A stretch of 64,000 bases of DNA from Antedon mediterranea. Lineage: Eukaryota > Echinodermata > Crinoidea > Comatulida > Antedonidae. A model generated the notes under the pieces. The model searched no databases and was not told the origin of the DNA. It was given only the letters and a program-made list of their open reading frames with translations. Every line of letters starts with the position of its first letter. Position 1 is the stretch's first letter. The stretch is taken from contig NC_092671.1 in NCBI RefSeq assembly GCF_964355755.1, forward strand, positions 16,713,501 to 16,777,500, given 5' to 3'. Shown in pieces: positions 1 through 11,638 of this stretch. The translations under genes and the position numbers were made by a program.

Positions 1-3000
1 AGCTTGTTACAGTGGAGCTAATAGTCAATGGGACAGCATTTTTTTCGATATCAAATTGGTGGCAAATGCTACCATGCATTTTTGAAAAGGTTACTATGTT
101 TATATTTAAGAAATCCATGATAGCAATGCCAATTGTACAGCTCTGGAGCTAACTTTAAGTCCATCGGGGTTAACTTGTTACTTTCTTGTATTTCAACTTT
201 GTATTTACTTTAAATTAAACATTTTTAAATTCTTAAATTTTTAAATTTTAAATTAAAATTCAATATTACATGCCATCACCCTGGCCCAATCAGGTTTGGT
301 TCGAACGCAAGCAAAATTACAGCTACGAATAATCTTCTGTGATTATATTTATAATACGCTTGGAAAAACTTTTTTTTATTCATTCCGTTTCCGTTAGCCC
401 TCTCAGTGAAAAACACTGTTCATTTCAGGGGCCCAATAGTCACACAAAACATTATGATAAAAGGAAATGTTAACTTTCAATGATTTCAAAATAACCTAAA
501 CAAACTTTTATAATTCAATTATTCCGTTGCTTAATTTGATTAAATTAACGAAACATTTTGCAACAATTTTTCATCACAAATCGGGTTACAGGTCATAGGT
601 CATTAACAAATTAGGTCTAAATTGTCTGATTCATGATTTCTAATTGTAACCACATAATTCATTGGCTTATAAAACATTATCTGAATGGTTACTTAGAAAA
701 TGTGGTTTATTTTGAAGGATAGTTGTAAATGTTAAAGCAATTACATACATATCTTGGGGATACTACAATATTACGAATTAACGTTAACAATAATTATATT
801 AAAGTATACAAGTTATACAGTAAGGGAGTTGGTCTTTTCTAACAGTTTATCAATAAAAGCAAAATATTGACCAAAAGGATATTGATGTTGGCAGTTGTTT
901 ATTAAAGCTGTAAATAATTTTAAGTTGATGAGAATTGTCATAAATTCATTTCCTTAATGATTACTCAACATACATTCTGTGATATTTCATATTTCTATCG
1001 TTTCTTGTCGTATATGAAGGGGAATATAATTATTAACATAAGACAAACTATGTTCCATGTCTTTAGTGCTGTGGTTATTAGTTGGTTTCCAATTAGTAGT
1101 AGAGTCCCTATTAAAAGACCAAACAAAGTGTCCTGAATAGGGATTGTTAATATGTTTATCCTTGTTATTTAACGGGAAAGTTTCCCCATTGGTGTTCCCC
1201 AATTATGGGTGTCCCTTGAATAGGGGTGTATCAGAGTTGTTTTACTGTCGTTTGGCCTACATTGTTCATTCTTATTACCGTAACCTTTTTTTTTTGGCTA
1301 GGATAACGTCAGTTCATACACGTCTATATGTGTTCAATTAGCACGTTGATTGTGGAATAAACATAATAACAAACAGCATCAGTTTGCGCAACGGAAATAA
1401 ATTCGCGTATTCATATCCGTTACGTGTTTGTGGTTGATACTTTTAAAATTGTCTTGACCTTCATGGTCATATGCTTTAAGAGATAAATTGGCCTCTTTCA
1501 ATTAATAGTTAAACTTACTGTTTATATTATTATGCGATGATTCTAACACGCTTGTTTTACGCGTTTGTAGCTCACAGTTAATAGTGCATTGCGACTTTAC
1601 GCAATGTTTATTCTCCGCCAATACACGCTGTATACGCTCAGAATAAACCAACACATCCCTCTTTGATGAAACCGTGCATTATTTAAAAAAATAGATTTCC
1701 TAATATAACTAATCTAGGAAGACAGACTTTGTATTTTTTTGCAAAATCATTAGATTTGGTAAGTCTTCGTTGTTTGTCTTTCGTTAGTTAACATGACTCG
1801 GAAGTCCGCTTTGCAGAATTGCATGAAGAGAGCACGAACAAATACCTTTCGCTCATCGGTTCACGGTACTGAAAGGTGTTAGGGACAGGAAATTTGGGCT
1901 GAACATCTTCATCGTTAAATGGTTAATTGTTAAAGAATTGCCATGCCTCATTTAAATTCTAAACGGTTGCTCTATGCTAGAATCAACACACGAAAACTAC
2001 CTTGTGAAATTTAGCACGATAGTTTGCAAAACAAGAATTTTACACATCGCTGTTTGTGGACAGTTTCCTTAAGAATTTGTGATTTGAAAAAAAAAACACG
2101 AAATATTTCTATTAAATTTTCTTCTACTCACTCAAATCGTATGGTCATCTATTATGCGCTGCTATACCTTGCTATCATTATTTCTAGCATAGGCCTATAA
2201 TAAGTACTGGGTTTGGTGAACAAATTGCGGTGTAAAATAAAATAGCGATGGAGTATGGAATTAGCCTATATCAACCCTTCGGGGCCTAAAATACACAATA
2301 AGTCCCGAGATGCGATGTTTAGTGATAATCGTATTAGGCTATTAGAGACGGGACCGTAAGGCATATCATTCAACAAAAGAAAACTTAAAAGATGATTCGA
2401 TTCAAATAAGCTTAACTTTATCTCTAGAGGCCATTTTACCTAAGCGATATGAACATAGTCACATAAAACAATATTCAAGTACTGTATGCCTAATATAAAT
2501 GCAATTTTACTTTAGACTAGAGGTACATAACTTATCTCCCTTACACCAAGCCTCTACGGGAGAAGCGCTGAACGAGCTATAATACACACTTTATTATGAA
2601 CCCAATTGTCCATGGCATTGTTTCGGCGATCACAACAAATTTCTAAAGTGCTAAAACACTTACTAACTTTATCAATCCAGTGTATAAGATTGTAAACTAA
2701 TAAAGAAGAATAGTGAGGGAAACCTTCACGTATCGTACCCTCTGACTATTAACACATGCACGCAATGACACGGTAACATCTTAAATATACTATTCAATTA
2801 TTCGCGGTTAAATTTCAATTTCACTTGTATCCTCAAAGGTGTACATAAGTTTGTCTTACCTTAGAATGACGTAGACGATTTTTAAATATCCAAGGTGTCT
2901 GACCAGTTATGACCTTACGTTATTGCCTAATATCCAAATATTCAGTCATATATACATTTTCAAAAAGAAATATCTATCTTTTCATCTTAGTAAGTAGCCC

Positions 3001-3095
3001 TAGTAAGGTTAAAACATCACAATACAGAGTTGTTTCCAAAATACTTAAATCTATTGAAGCAACCAGATGGATTACATAATCACGATTTTGTTAAT

Positions 3096-3170
3096 TTGCA
3101 TATTATAACGTGCAGGTTAACTTGCATTATAACGTGTATAGGCTAATTTGCATATACAACGTGAAGCTAA
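3096..3170. repeat. Degenerate short tandem repeat
   Basis: Three imperfect copies of a module of roughly 28 bp built around 'TTGCAT' followed by 'ATAACGTG' or 'ACAACGTG'. There is no sign of function. Confidence 0.4.
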
Positions 3171-4120
3171 ATCAATAGTGTGGTAGATTAAAGCATACCC
3201 ATCTATAATACGCTCATTTATTTGTCATAGAAATCAGATGCATTTGCGTAGCTCATAGTAACAGGCCTACAACATTTCCATCAATTCAACAAAATTTGAA
3301 AGTTCTAAAGTTTGAAATTATAATTGTTGGATTAATATTCTCCAAGCTCCTAAATCGAGTTGTGTGTAGTGACAATAATAAGGGTGAAAATAATAAGGAC
3401 GGTATTGCCTGGGAAGAAGACCTCACACTGGGCTAAAGTTGACAACAATCCAATCGGTAGATACTACCTCACCTGTGCTACTCGTCTAAGAGTTCTTTTT
3501 AATTACACCATTAACATCACTTTTTATCTAGAATTAATTAACTTTTACCTTCTAACCATAAAGCAATTGAAGATCATTTCCGATCCTCAATCATTTGTGG
3601 ATTCATATGTTGACGTTGTTCAACATTTTATGTTTTGTAATAATCGTAAAATCTGTTCAATAAGTTGGTTTAGTAGATTGGAAAACGCATCATTAAAGTA
3701 AAGAGTTTAATAAGGAGTTTTTGTGTTTGGTGCCACACGAAGGCGTTTACAATCGTATCACGTCAGTAAAGTATTCGTTATAGGGCAATAATACATACAG
3801 TTTGAGTGAAGCTGTTTATAATATGTTTACAAGTCGTCTACCAAAATATTTTTCTTTGAGTTAATTATGAATGGTTTATCCGAATAACGATTTAAAAGCT
3901 AATGCTATAAAAATGTACAAGGTCACCTTTTTAGCCAGAGTGAACCTGACATGATTCCACCTACATATTATGCATGTGCTTATTTTCTAGTAAAGTACAT
4001 TTTGTATTTGATTGAGATTTGTTTTATAGGCCTACTGTATGTATTTCTGTCTCAGAGAGCAATACAAATTGATGTACATTGCATTCGTATGATATTAATA
4101 AATAGAAATGTTGTTTCCAT

Positions 4121-4164
4121 TGATGAATTTAATCCGGGTTACTGATGAACTTAATCCGGGTTAC
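4121..4164 (+). repeat. 22-bp direct tandem duplication
   Basis: Two adjacent 22-bp copies (4121-4142 and 4143-4164) beginning TGATGAA and ending AATCCGGGTTAC differ at one base. It is a simple recent duplication. Confidence 0.7.
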
Positions 4165-6499
4165 GGGCATGTGACATGTTCATAATTGACAGCTTCATAA
4201 TTGATACTTATCAATATTTATTTATGATATTATCTATATATCAATTACTGAAGTTTCCGGATGAGTTCTAAACAGCTCTCACCACACATTACTGCATACC
4301 CTTGGTATTTCGATGATATCGCACCTTATCACGGAAATAAATTAATAAATGTTATTATATTTATTATACAAACTCCTGCCAATTTAAAATACTTATTGTA
4401 AGATAATATTAACCATTGAAACGAATCAATTAGATTGCTTTGACGAATATGCAATAATTCTGTGAGGAATTTGGGTGTTCCTTTTTTATTTTGTCCCTCG
4501 TAACTTTCGGTATTGAAGTAATAAAAAGGCAGCTTTAAAATTAAATTGGATTTATTCATTCATTGTTATTTCTGTCATTGAAATAAATGTTTGTCGTTTG
4601 TCAACAGAAATGTTTAGAGTACGATTGACAGGCTTTACGATTTAAACACAGATTTTATCGCGATTTATAATGGAATTCATTAAAACATAATACTGTGCAT
4701 AAGAAGTAACGAAATATTGCGAAATAATAGCGGAAATAACAAGATCGAGGCAACAACAATTGCTTAGTATAATAGTATTCTACCATCTCTATTCTTTGTT
4801 AAAAATAATTGAAACGCGTATAAAAAAGTAGACGCATCGTTCTACCGTGTGTCACACACGCCACATAATTTAGATTTCGCGCGTCAAAAAAAAATGCGTA
4901 GGCCTACCATGATTAACTGCTGAATACGTCATTATTTTGTTCTAATTCTTTATAGGCTAAAAAAGAGAATATCATCACCGTAACTATTACTAGGCCTATA
5001 AATATACTAAAGAAACTGTTTACAAGTTGTACATGAGTCAGATATAGCTGGATTATACGCTAGACTGGGAATTGTGTCTCACCGGGGACAGTATGGCACT
5101 GTATCCTAATACAGACACGAATCAACACATTTATTTTTTGTTATAATTTCGTCTTACTTGATACACTCTAATATTCGATTAACACGGCTAAGCTTTCTAA
5201 GCCTCTTTTCCTTCATGTAAGTCAAAGACATTAGGGTTTTTACACATGCGTGTAATAATGTTATCTTATTTAATGTATGTTTTTCCGTACACACGTACTC
5301 AGTATAGTGTACAAATCAACAAGCTAACAACATGCAGTTATGTCAGCTTTTACGATGTCCCAGAGTGTTAATGTACAGACCCAGTTTTGACTTCTTTTGC
5401 TTTAAAATGGAGAGGTGTAGGTCCTCGGAAACTTTAGCCCGCTTAATAAACTCTACCAGCCTCGTAAACGCGTCGTCAACAGAGCGATAATATGCGCCTT
5501 GTTAACAAGTATACGAAGTTGGGAAATTTACGAGTGAATTTATTCATGTCATTAATGGGTTTGATATGATGGGTTTGATTTCAGTTAAACTCTAGCCTTG
5601 TCAGAAACATTTGATGTTTAATTCTAAGATCAGTACGACAGCTGGTTGTTGCTAAGACCTACTATAACAACGCATAAGAAATACAAGAGACACGAACAAA
5701 AAATAATTGTTTGAACAAATGTAAATAATTAAGCTATTTGTTAACATTTATTAACACAAGACGGCAATCACTGAAATAATAAAACTAGGTTATAGCAACG
5801 TACAATTTAGCTACAGAGGCCTACTACTAATATGTATACTGTTACAAGTCGATACTAACGTAAACCTATTATTATGTTATACAGTAGTACATCCAATGTA
5901 TAAAGTATATATTAAATTAAAAGATAAAACAAAACAAAAAGGGATATTTGAGACAGGTGGATGCGTTGCAGTATGGAGACCATAATGCCGTTTTTAGATA
6001 CATTTTGATATTGGCCCAAATCTTCCCAGAGCCAAACAAATTCAAGATGATGTATTTTTTACTTTCAAGTTAATTAGACAGAACCTGAATTCAATTACCA
6101 ATGTCCTTAAAAGACAAAGAAACATATGTTCCAGAGTTTACTATCACTGTAAATTATATTTAAACAAATTACATACAGACTGACACCGGTGGTACAGAGC
6201 AGTACCGTACAGTTATAAGGCGCTGTCTTAAGTCTGCCTTCTATGCGCACTTAATCACGCGATATGAGTATTATGCGCATAGGTATTTATATTTTCCCTT
6301 TCAATTTTTTGCGATGCGAAGGAATGCGCGAACAATAAAAGGCGTGGATTTACGCCTATAATATATAAAAAAGGATTTATGTGGATGGTAAATGGTCAAA
6401 GTAATTTAACTAACAAGTAGGCCTAAACTTCACGTCATAATTTAGTTCTATCTTTTGCTTCTCAAAAAATACTGTTTATCAATTTATTTCTGTTTCTAG

Positions 6500-6738
6500 G
6501 TATATGGGGACAGGGTACACAACTACTACAGAGAATCAAGGCGTAAATTGCTATGAGATACCAGGGCTTGTAACCAAACAAATCAAGTTCTGTCAGAAAA
6601 ACTCAAAGATGATGGTTAGCGTCGCTGAGGGCGCTCACATGGGAATTGGTGAATGTCAATTTCAGTTTAAAGGACGGCGTTGGAATTGTACGACGATTGT
6701 CGGTGAGCAGTCGGTGTTTGGAAACGTCTTAGGAAAAG
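6500..6738 (+). CDS. Wnt3: Wnt3-like, first visible (internal) coding exon
   Basis: The acceptor is tttctag/G at 6498-6499 and the donor is AAAAG/GTAATG at 6739. The first base completes a codon from the missing upstream exon, so the ATG at 6504 is probably an internal methionine and not the start. It encodes the IPGLV segment, SVAEGAHMGI and GRRWNCTT with the first conserved cysteines. It ends in phase 1. Confidence 0.9.
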
Positions 6739-9325
6739 GTAATGATTACGCGGTACGAAAAATAAAAATAAAATAATGTAAAACATGTCTGCTACACATG
6801 GCTGTAATCATATCGGTCCTGTGAAGACTATTTCTGCGACTATTCGAATTTTAGAAAGTCACGAAAGCGTTCAAAACGTCGTAGCGCACACGTTTGTGAC
6901 GTAGTATTCTGTGCACATCTACGAACGTGCGCAATTTTTAACCATTCACCACCACCAAAATTTATCGAAAGGCCTACAGTAGGAAGTCACTAAAACCTCT
7001 CCTATGAGACACCCCTATCAGGAGATATCTTACATTCACATTTATATTAACGGTAGTGGAGCTTAGCTTGCTGGTTAACGTGCTTGCCTTCCAATCCCAA
7101 GATCCGTGGTTCAATCCTGACCTAGTACCAGGGTTGTAACTTACGACTCTTTCAACTCTCCCTAAGCCTCAAATGAAACTTAGTTTATAAGCACGATATT
7201 AAATTATTCATTCTGTAATTGGCGAGTCACTCGCTGTTTAATGAAATGAAAAAAAAAAACAACGGGAAACTTTAGGCTACCGTGAAACGAACAACAAATA
7301 TGATCACTACGGCCAATCCTTATAAAGGGTCTCGAATGTGTCCCGTTAATAGGAGTTCTACTATACTTCCATCATAGTTTTCTATTCCACACTTCAAAAC
7401 AATATTTCTGCCTCTGTTATTTTTAACTTCACAATAAATTGGCAACATTCTGGAAATGTTTCATAATAAAATCGAGACACGCGTGCTGTCTGGATACTCC
7501 GGTAACATGTATCTATCTCAAGGCAATTCGAGTAATGTTACTGTAAATCGTCAGACGAATTTAGTTTGTAACGCCGTCGGCTGTAGGTAAATATAGTAAA
7601 TATATAATGAACATTTAGGTTTACTTACATCGGAGTACTATTCATAGATTCATTTTGTAGTCTCTCCATGAGTTGTAAAATGTTCGGCATACAACACAAA
7701 TTCTGAGTATATAACAATACTTTTTATATACAGTAGAACTGAACTCCTATTGAAGGGACACCTTCAGGACCTAAAACCTCCCCTTAATATGAGTGTCTCT
7801 GAATAGGAATTGATTGGCCATAGTAAGCATACATTTCTCTTCGTTTGTTTCGTTTCACAGGAAAGTGTATCCTTAATAGAGGTGTCCTCTAAAGCGTGGT
7901 TCCCACTAGCGACGTAACACAAGGACGTAACGCAATGCAAGTGAATTGACCAATCACAAGCGATGGCTTATTCGCTTGTGATTGCTAACTGTCTATAACT
8001 TCGCTTGTCATTGGTTAAAACGCTTGCGTTGCGTTTACGTCTTTGCGTTACGTTCTAGTGGGAACCAAGCTTAAATAGAGATGTTCCAAAGGATGAGGCT
8101 TGTTATAAATCCTGAATATTGGCGGTACATGTATTTTTAGTATGTATTGTTATTATAGTATTTTATCATTATTTTCGTTTTGTAGGTTCCAGGGAGTCGG
8201 CGTTTGTACACAGTATACTTGCAGCCGGTATGGTACACGCGGTTACACGGTCTTGCTCACGAGGAGACCTGCTGACGTGTGGCTGCGATGGCCGTCATCG
8301 TGGACCACGTAATCATGATTATGACATCACACCAAATGAGACGTGGAAATGGGGTGGGTGCAGCGAGGACATCATGCAGGGGGTGAAGTTTAGCAGAAGT
8401 TTCTTGAACCCAGGAGAAGATAATCGAAATGCAAGATCGGCAATGAATAGACATAACAACGAAGCTGGACGTCAGGTAGGTCTATTACTTCATACATCTT
8501 CCTCACTCATCTTTAAACTCAGTTACAATCAATAAGGCGGTTTATCGTCAAAATCAATGTGGTATATTATTATTAGGAGAGATGTCCTAATCTTAATTAC
8601 TCAATTGATATAGATGTAACACAGTATTTGTCGAAATTCGTTCCAACCAACTTTTTCCGTTTTCAAAATAAAATTGTAGATGCTGATATCGTTACATATG
8701 TTCCATAACATTGTATTTGCAGTACTCTTGTCCAATCGAATGTTGTTGAGTTGTTTACCTTTACTCTGATTCCTGGAAATAAACTCCAAAATCCCGAATA
8801 AATAACAATTCGTAGTTTTTATGAATCGTATGTGTTTATTTGCAGGCTGTCCTGAACTCTGTAGAACTAGCGTGTAAATGTCACGGAATATCTGGTACAT
8901 GTGAATTCAAAACGTGTTGGTGGCAACAAACGTCGTTTCGAAAACTTGGTGACAACCTTAAAGTTCGCTACGACAGCGCTAAAGAAATGGTAATAACGTC
9001 ACAGACAACAGCACGCGGTAACGAATATTCATTGAAACCAAAATACAAAATGTTCAAGAAACCAACAAAAGGTGATTTAATTTACTATGAAATATCGCCC
9101 AGTTACTGCGAATATGATCCCGATAATGGATCGTTTGGAACGCAAGGACGAGTGTGCAACGCGTCATCACACGCCATCGACGGCTGTGAGTTAATGTGTT
9201 GTCAACGCGGTTACAAAACGCAACGCGTTGAGAGGATTGAACGTTGTGATTGTCAATTCGTGTGGTGTTGTGAGGTTAAGTGTAAACAATGCAGGCGCGA
9301 ATATGATGTACACACGTGTAATTAA
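6500..9325 (+). CDS. Wnt3: Wnt3-like secreted signalling protein (5'-partial, exons joined 6500-6738, 8186-8475, 8846-9325)
   Basis: Wnt ligands are secreted, lipid-modified glycoproteins that bind Frizzled and LRP5/6 to activate beta-catenin signalling. The three exons join in one frame and encode 335 residues plus the stop. Wnt hallmarks are visible: GRRWNCTT, RESAFVHS, KWGGCSED, the acylated-serine motif CKCHGISGTCEFKTCWW, and the cysteine-rich C-terminus ending YDVHTCN. The pieces ECQFQFKGRRWNCTTI, ARSAMNRHNNEAGR, DLIYYE and GSFGT plus the HTC terminus favour the Wnt3 subfamily. Introns are phase 1 (6739-8185) and phase 0 (8476-8845). Vertebrate WNT3 is about 355 residues, so only an N-terminal exon with the signal peptide is missing. 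The gene converges with the cytokine receptor at 15926. Subfamily assignment is by eye; a phylogeny would settle it. Confidence 0.9.
7052..7259 (+). mobile_element. tRNA-derived SINE (copy 1)
   Basis: It lies in the first visible Wnt3 intron. The head resembles a tRNA promoter: A-box-like TAGCTTGCTGG near 7064 and B-box GGTTCAATCC near 7110. The body contains CCAGGGTTGTAACT and TTTATAAGCACGATA, and it ends in ATGAAATG plus an A-tract. A second, head-truncated copy at 35505-35725 shares the B box, the body and the TAATTGGCRAGT tail. The shared body and A-rich end show that this is a SINE and not a tRNA gene. Confidence 0.75.
7893..8071. mobile_element. 179-bp MITE, family 1, copy 1
   Basis: The terminal inverted repeats are AGCGTGGTTCCCACTAG and the complement of AGCTTGGTTCCCACTAG. 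A 3-bp TAA flanks it on both sides (7890-7892 and 8072-8074). The whole element can fold back, with a central hairpin built from TCACAAGCGA and its complement. TWA target duplications are typical of PIF/Harbinger elements; I see no transposase, so it is non-autonomous. It sits in the Wnt3 intron 115 bp before the exon at 8186. Confidence 0.85.
8186..8475 (+). CDS. Wnt3: Wnt3-like, second visible coding exon
   Basis: The acceptor is ttttgtag/GTTCC and the donor is CAG/GTAGGT at 8476. Its first two bases complete a glycine codon, giving LGKGSRESAFVHS across the junction. It contains AVTRSCS, CGCD, WKWGGCSED and ARSAMNRHNNEAGR. The exon ends in phase 0 right after the NEAGR block, where I recall vertebrate WNT3 also having an intron. 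A loop of about 12 extra residues lies between the CGCD and WKWGG blocks relative to human WNT3. Confidence 0.92.
8846..9325 (+). CDS. Wnt3: Wnt3-like, terminal coding exon
   Basis: The acceptor is tttatttgcag/GCT and the stop TAA is at 9323-9325. It encodes 159 residues with the CHGISGTC motif (the serine is the expected palmitoleoylation site read by Porcupine and Frizzled), CWW, DLIYYE, GSFGT and the dense C-terminal cysteine knot (MCCQRGY, WCCEVKCKQC, HTCN). There is no frame damage. An ORF call starting at 8840 would begin with six intronic bases. Confidence 0.95.
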   Translation, partial: AVLNSVELACKCHGISGTCEFKTCWWQQTSFRKLGDNLKVRYDSAKEMVITSQTTARGNEYSLKPKYKMFKKPTKGDLIYYEISPSYCEYDPDNGSFGTQGRVCNASSHAIDGCELMCCQRGYKTQRVERIERCDCQFVWCCEVKCKQCRREYDVHTCN

Positions 9326-9592
9326 TAAACTTTGAAACAAAATTCTAGGCAGAGTTTAAAAAATGGAAGTTGTTCCCGTTAGGCGCGCAATCCACGGGTT
9401 TGAATTGAAGCTTATATTGAGCCACGCAGAGGAGTAGCAGCATAGTGACCGCTCATACAAAACCCAAATGTTTCGAAGAAAATCAGACATCTTGAAGAAG
9501 AAAAACAGATTCTATCTATCAAGAAGTCAGAAGTTGAGTGCTGTTGGTTGAAATAGGTAATTCAGCTTTCGCTGTTTGAATCCCGAAACACG

Positions 9593-9598
9593 AATAAA
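9593..9598 (+). terminator. Candidate Wnt3 polyadenylation signal
   Basis: AATAAA lies 268 bases after the Wnt3 stop. Another AATAAA overlaps the stop itself (9324-9329), and AATAAATAAA occurs near 9785. No cDNA evidence is available, so the choice among them is a guess. Confidence 0.3.
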
Positions 9599-10058
9599 TT
9601 ACTGAAATCATGTGTCACCGTTAGTATAATTGTAGAATAGTAATACGTTTTTAAAATTACTGTGAACATAATTACTTGACAACATTTTCAACTATACGAT
9701 ACAATTGTACTTACCAAAAACAACGAAAATATTCAGACGATGTAATGTATACAAATTAAAGTTACAATTTTTCGTATTTATATAATAAATAAATGTAAAT
9801 AACTGTACTGCTTTCATCTTGAAGAAATATATAATAATTTGTATAATACTATTTATATTTATTGCAGTTGGTGTATGCTAGGATATTTGAAATATAATTA
9901 CAATAGTCTAGTGTGTATACTATTAAGTTTTTATTGTTTTTGAATGCTTATAATTAAGTCTGCTGAATTGGATAGATTACGTAATTAAATATAGAGTAAT
10001 GTATGACGTATAATGTCTCTCAATTTCTCACGTTTGTTTGTTTCGAAATTCATTAAGT

Positions 10059-10092
10059 GACACTAGGGAAGAGATCACTCTTCCCTGGTGTC
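10059..10092. repeat. 15-bp stem, 4-base loop inverted repeat
   Basis: GACACTAGGGAAGAG, ATCA, then CTCTTCCCTGGTGTC. The arms pair fully as RNA with one G-U. It lies about 0.7 kb after the Wnt3 stop, so it could be in the 3' UTR. The loop is too small for a typical pre-miRNA. Confidence 0.7.
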
Positions 10093-11300
10093 ATGAACTA
10101 TCTCTAGGACCTAGCCAATGTTTAAACCTGCAAAAAAGGCCTATTCGGTAAACTTAACAAATGAAATAATACTTATAAAGAAGTAATGAAATACTTACCC
10201 CAGAGAATCTGAACTTGACGTGGACAGAATGTAGGCTGAGGTACTGTACGAAAACCATAGGTTAATTTCCATTACAGAACCTTTAGCATAATAATATAGG
10301 CTATAGACAATCAATGATAACTATGAATGCAGTTACCTTGAACAATCTTAGCCACACATATCAAGAATGATAACATTAATCATAACAAAAAATAACTCAT
10401 GGAGGATCCTCCATTTTATAATTACATTTGCATTGTCTGCTGACATGACACCTTAGGCTAGAATAATACTGTAAATAATGTTTGGACATAGCCCTACGAG
10501 TACCCTGGTATCATAACATTATAGCCAGCACTTAGCGTCGTTAATTATTGCTCCGTGCTTCTGATTGGTCAGTAGTTTTAGATAACACGACATCAGACGA
10601 CATTCTCCAGACATATTTGTTTCCGATCTATGCATACACATATCCCGTATAAGCCTTCTTGAATCGGTTATCCATTCCATACGTTGGATGGTCACGCCAG
10701 GGCCTAGATAAAATATTAGATTGCATCAATGTTAAGTTTGATAGAGCAAAGTTTACCCATGTCATAGTCCTGATGCTGCTATGATGACTATTTCTGATTG
10801 GTCAGTAGTTAGTAGCTAAGATAAGCTAGATAACTAATCAGGAAAGAATAACAATTATGAATACGATTACGCATGCGCATACGTGTTTGCGATGACGCAA
10901 AACAGTTATGGAGAACTAATCGTCACAGATGTAAAACAGGAGACACGCCTACTATTAAGTGGACACATCACGGTTAGGGAAAATACAAAAGGAGTTTTAC
11001 TGTAGTAAATGTTGAGTATTTACGGTTTAAAGTTTAGATACATGACTTGTAGGTGTAACCTTCAAATCAAATAGTTATTCTGGAGATTTTTATACATGTA
11101 AATATAGATTACATTGATAGGGTTTAATCTACAGTATTTTGCTTTTTTTTTTTCATTTACGATTCAAATTGAAGTTTTAGAATCATCTCACTATATTTTT
11201 GTAAAATTTACAGATAGAAATTTGAGAATTAAAAACATTTGAATGAATTATCAATCGTGTAGATTATGTCTATTATACAAATAATGAATGTTTATATGTA

Positions 11301-11638
11301 GTGGAATGGTACAAATAATGGCATGAGGTGAATGATGAAAGGTTATATGTGGAATGGTACAAATAATGGCATGAGGTGAATGATGAAAGGTTATACTGTA
11401 TGTGGAATGGTACAAATAATGGCATGAGGTGAATGATGAAAGGTTATATGTGGAATGGTACAAATAATGGCATGAGGTGAATGATGAAAGGTTATATGTG
11501 GAATGGTACAAATAATGGCATGAGGTGAATGATGAAAGGTTATATGTGGAATGGTACAAATAATGGCATGAGGTGAATGATGAAAGGTTATATGTGGAAT
11601 GGTACAAATAATGGCATGAGGTGAATGATGAAAGGTTA
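11301..11638 (+). repeat. 48-bp minisatellite, 7 copies
   Basis: Seven units begin GTGGAATGGTACAAATAATG at 11301, 11349, 11402, 11450, 11498, 11546 and 11594. Spacing is 48 bp except for one 5-bp insertion (53 bp). The copies look almost identical. Because 48 is divisible by three, the minus strand carries long periodic open frames, which are artefacts. Confidence 0.95.

Larger units (their letters stand above)
1..6499. other. Non-coding region upstream of the first visible Wnt3 exon
   Basis: AT-rich sequence without a recognisable coding exon. The exon starting at 6500 is internal, so this stretch is probably intron 1 of the Wnt3 gene, at least in part; its signal-peptide exon was looked for and not found. 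Contents: loose motifs of the 'gtgtccc...aatagggg' type around 1100-1230, a degenerate repeat around 3096-3170 and a 22-bp direct duplication at 4121-4164. The longest open frames (3360-3701, 3951-4145) show no domain or codon pattern I recognise. Confidence 0.5.

Noticed and set aside
5333-5491. Short ATG frame upstream of Wnt3 considered as the missing first exon
   Set aside because: The peptide is not hydrophobic like a signal sequence and lacks a donor in the needed phase.
7095-7125. tRNA gene suggested by the B box GGTTCAATCC
   Set aside because: No cloverleaf follows, and the same sequence with SINE body and A-rich tail recurs at 35505-35725.
8257-8454. 65-residue minus-strand open frame
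   Set aside because: Antisense shadow of the Wnt3 exon.
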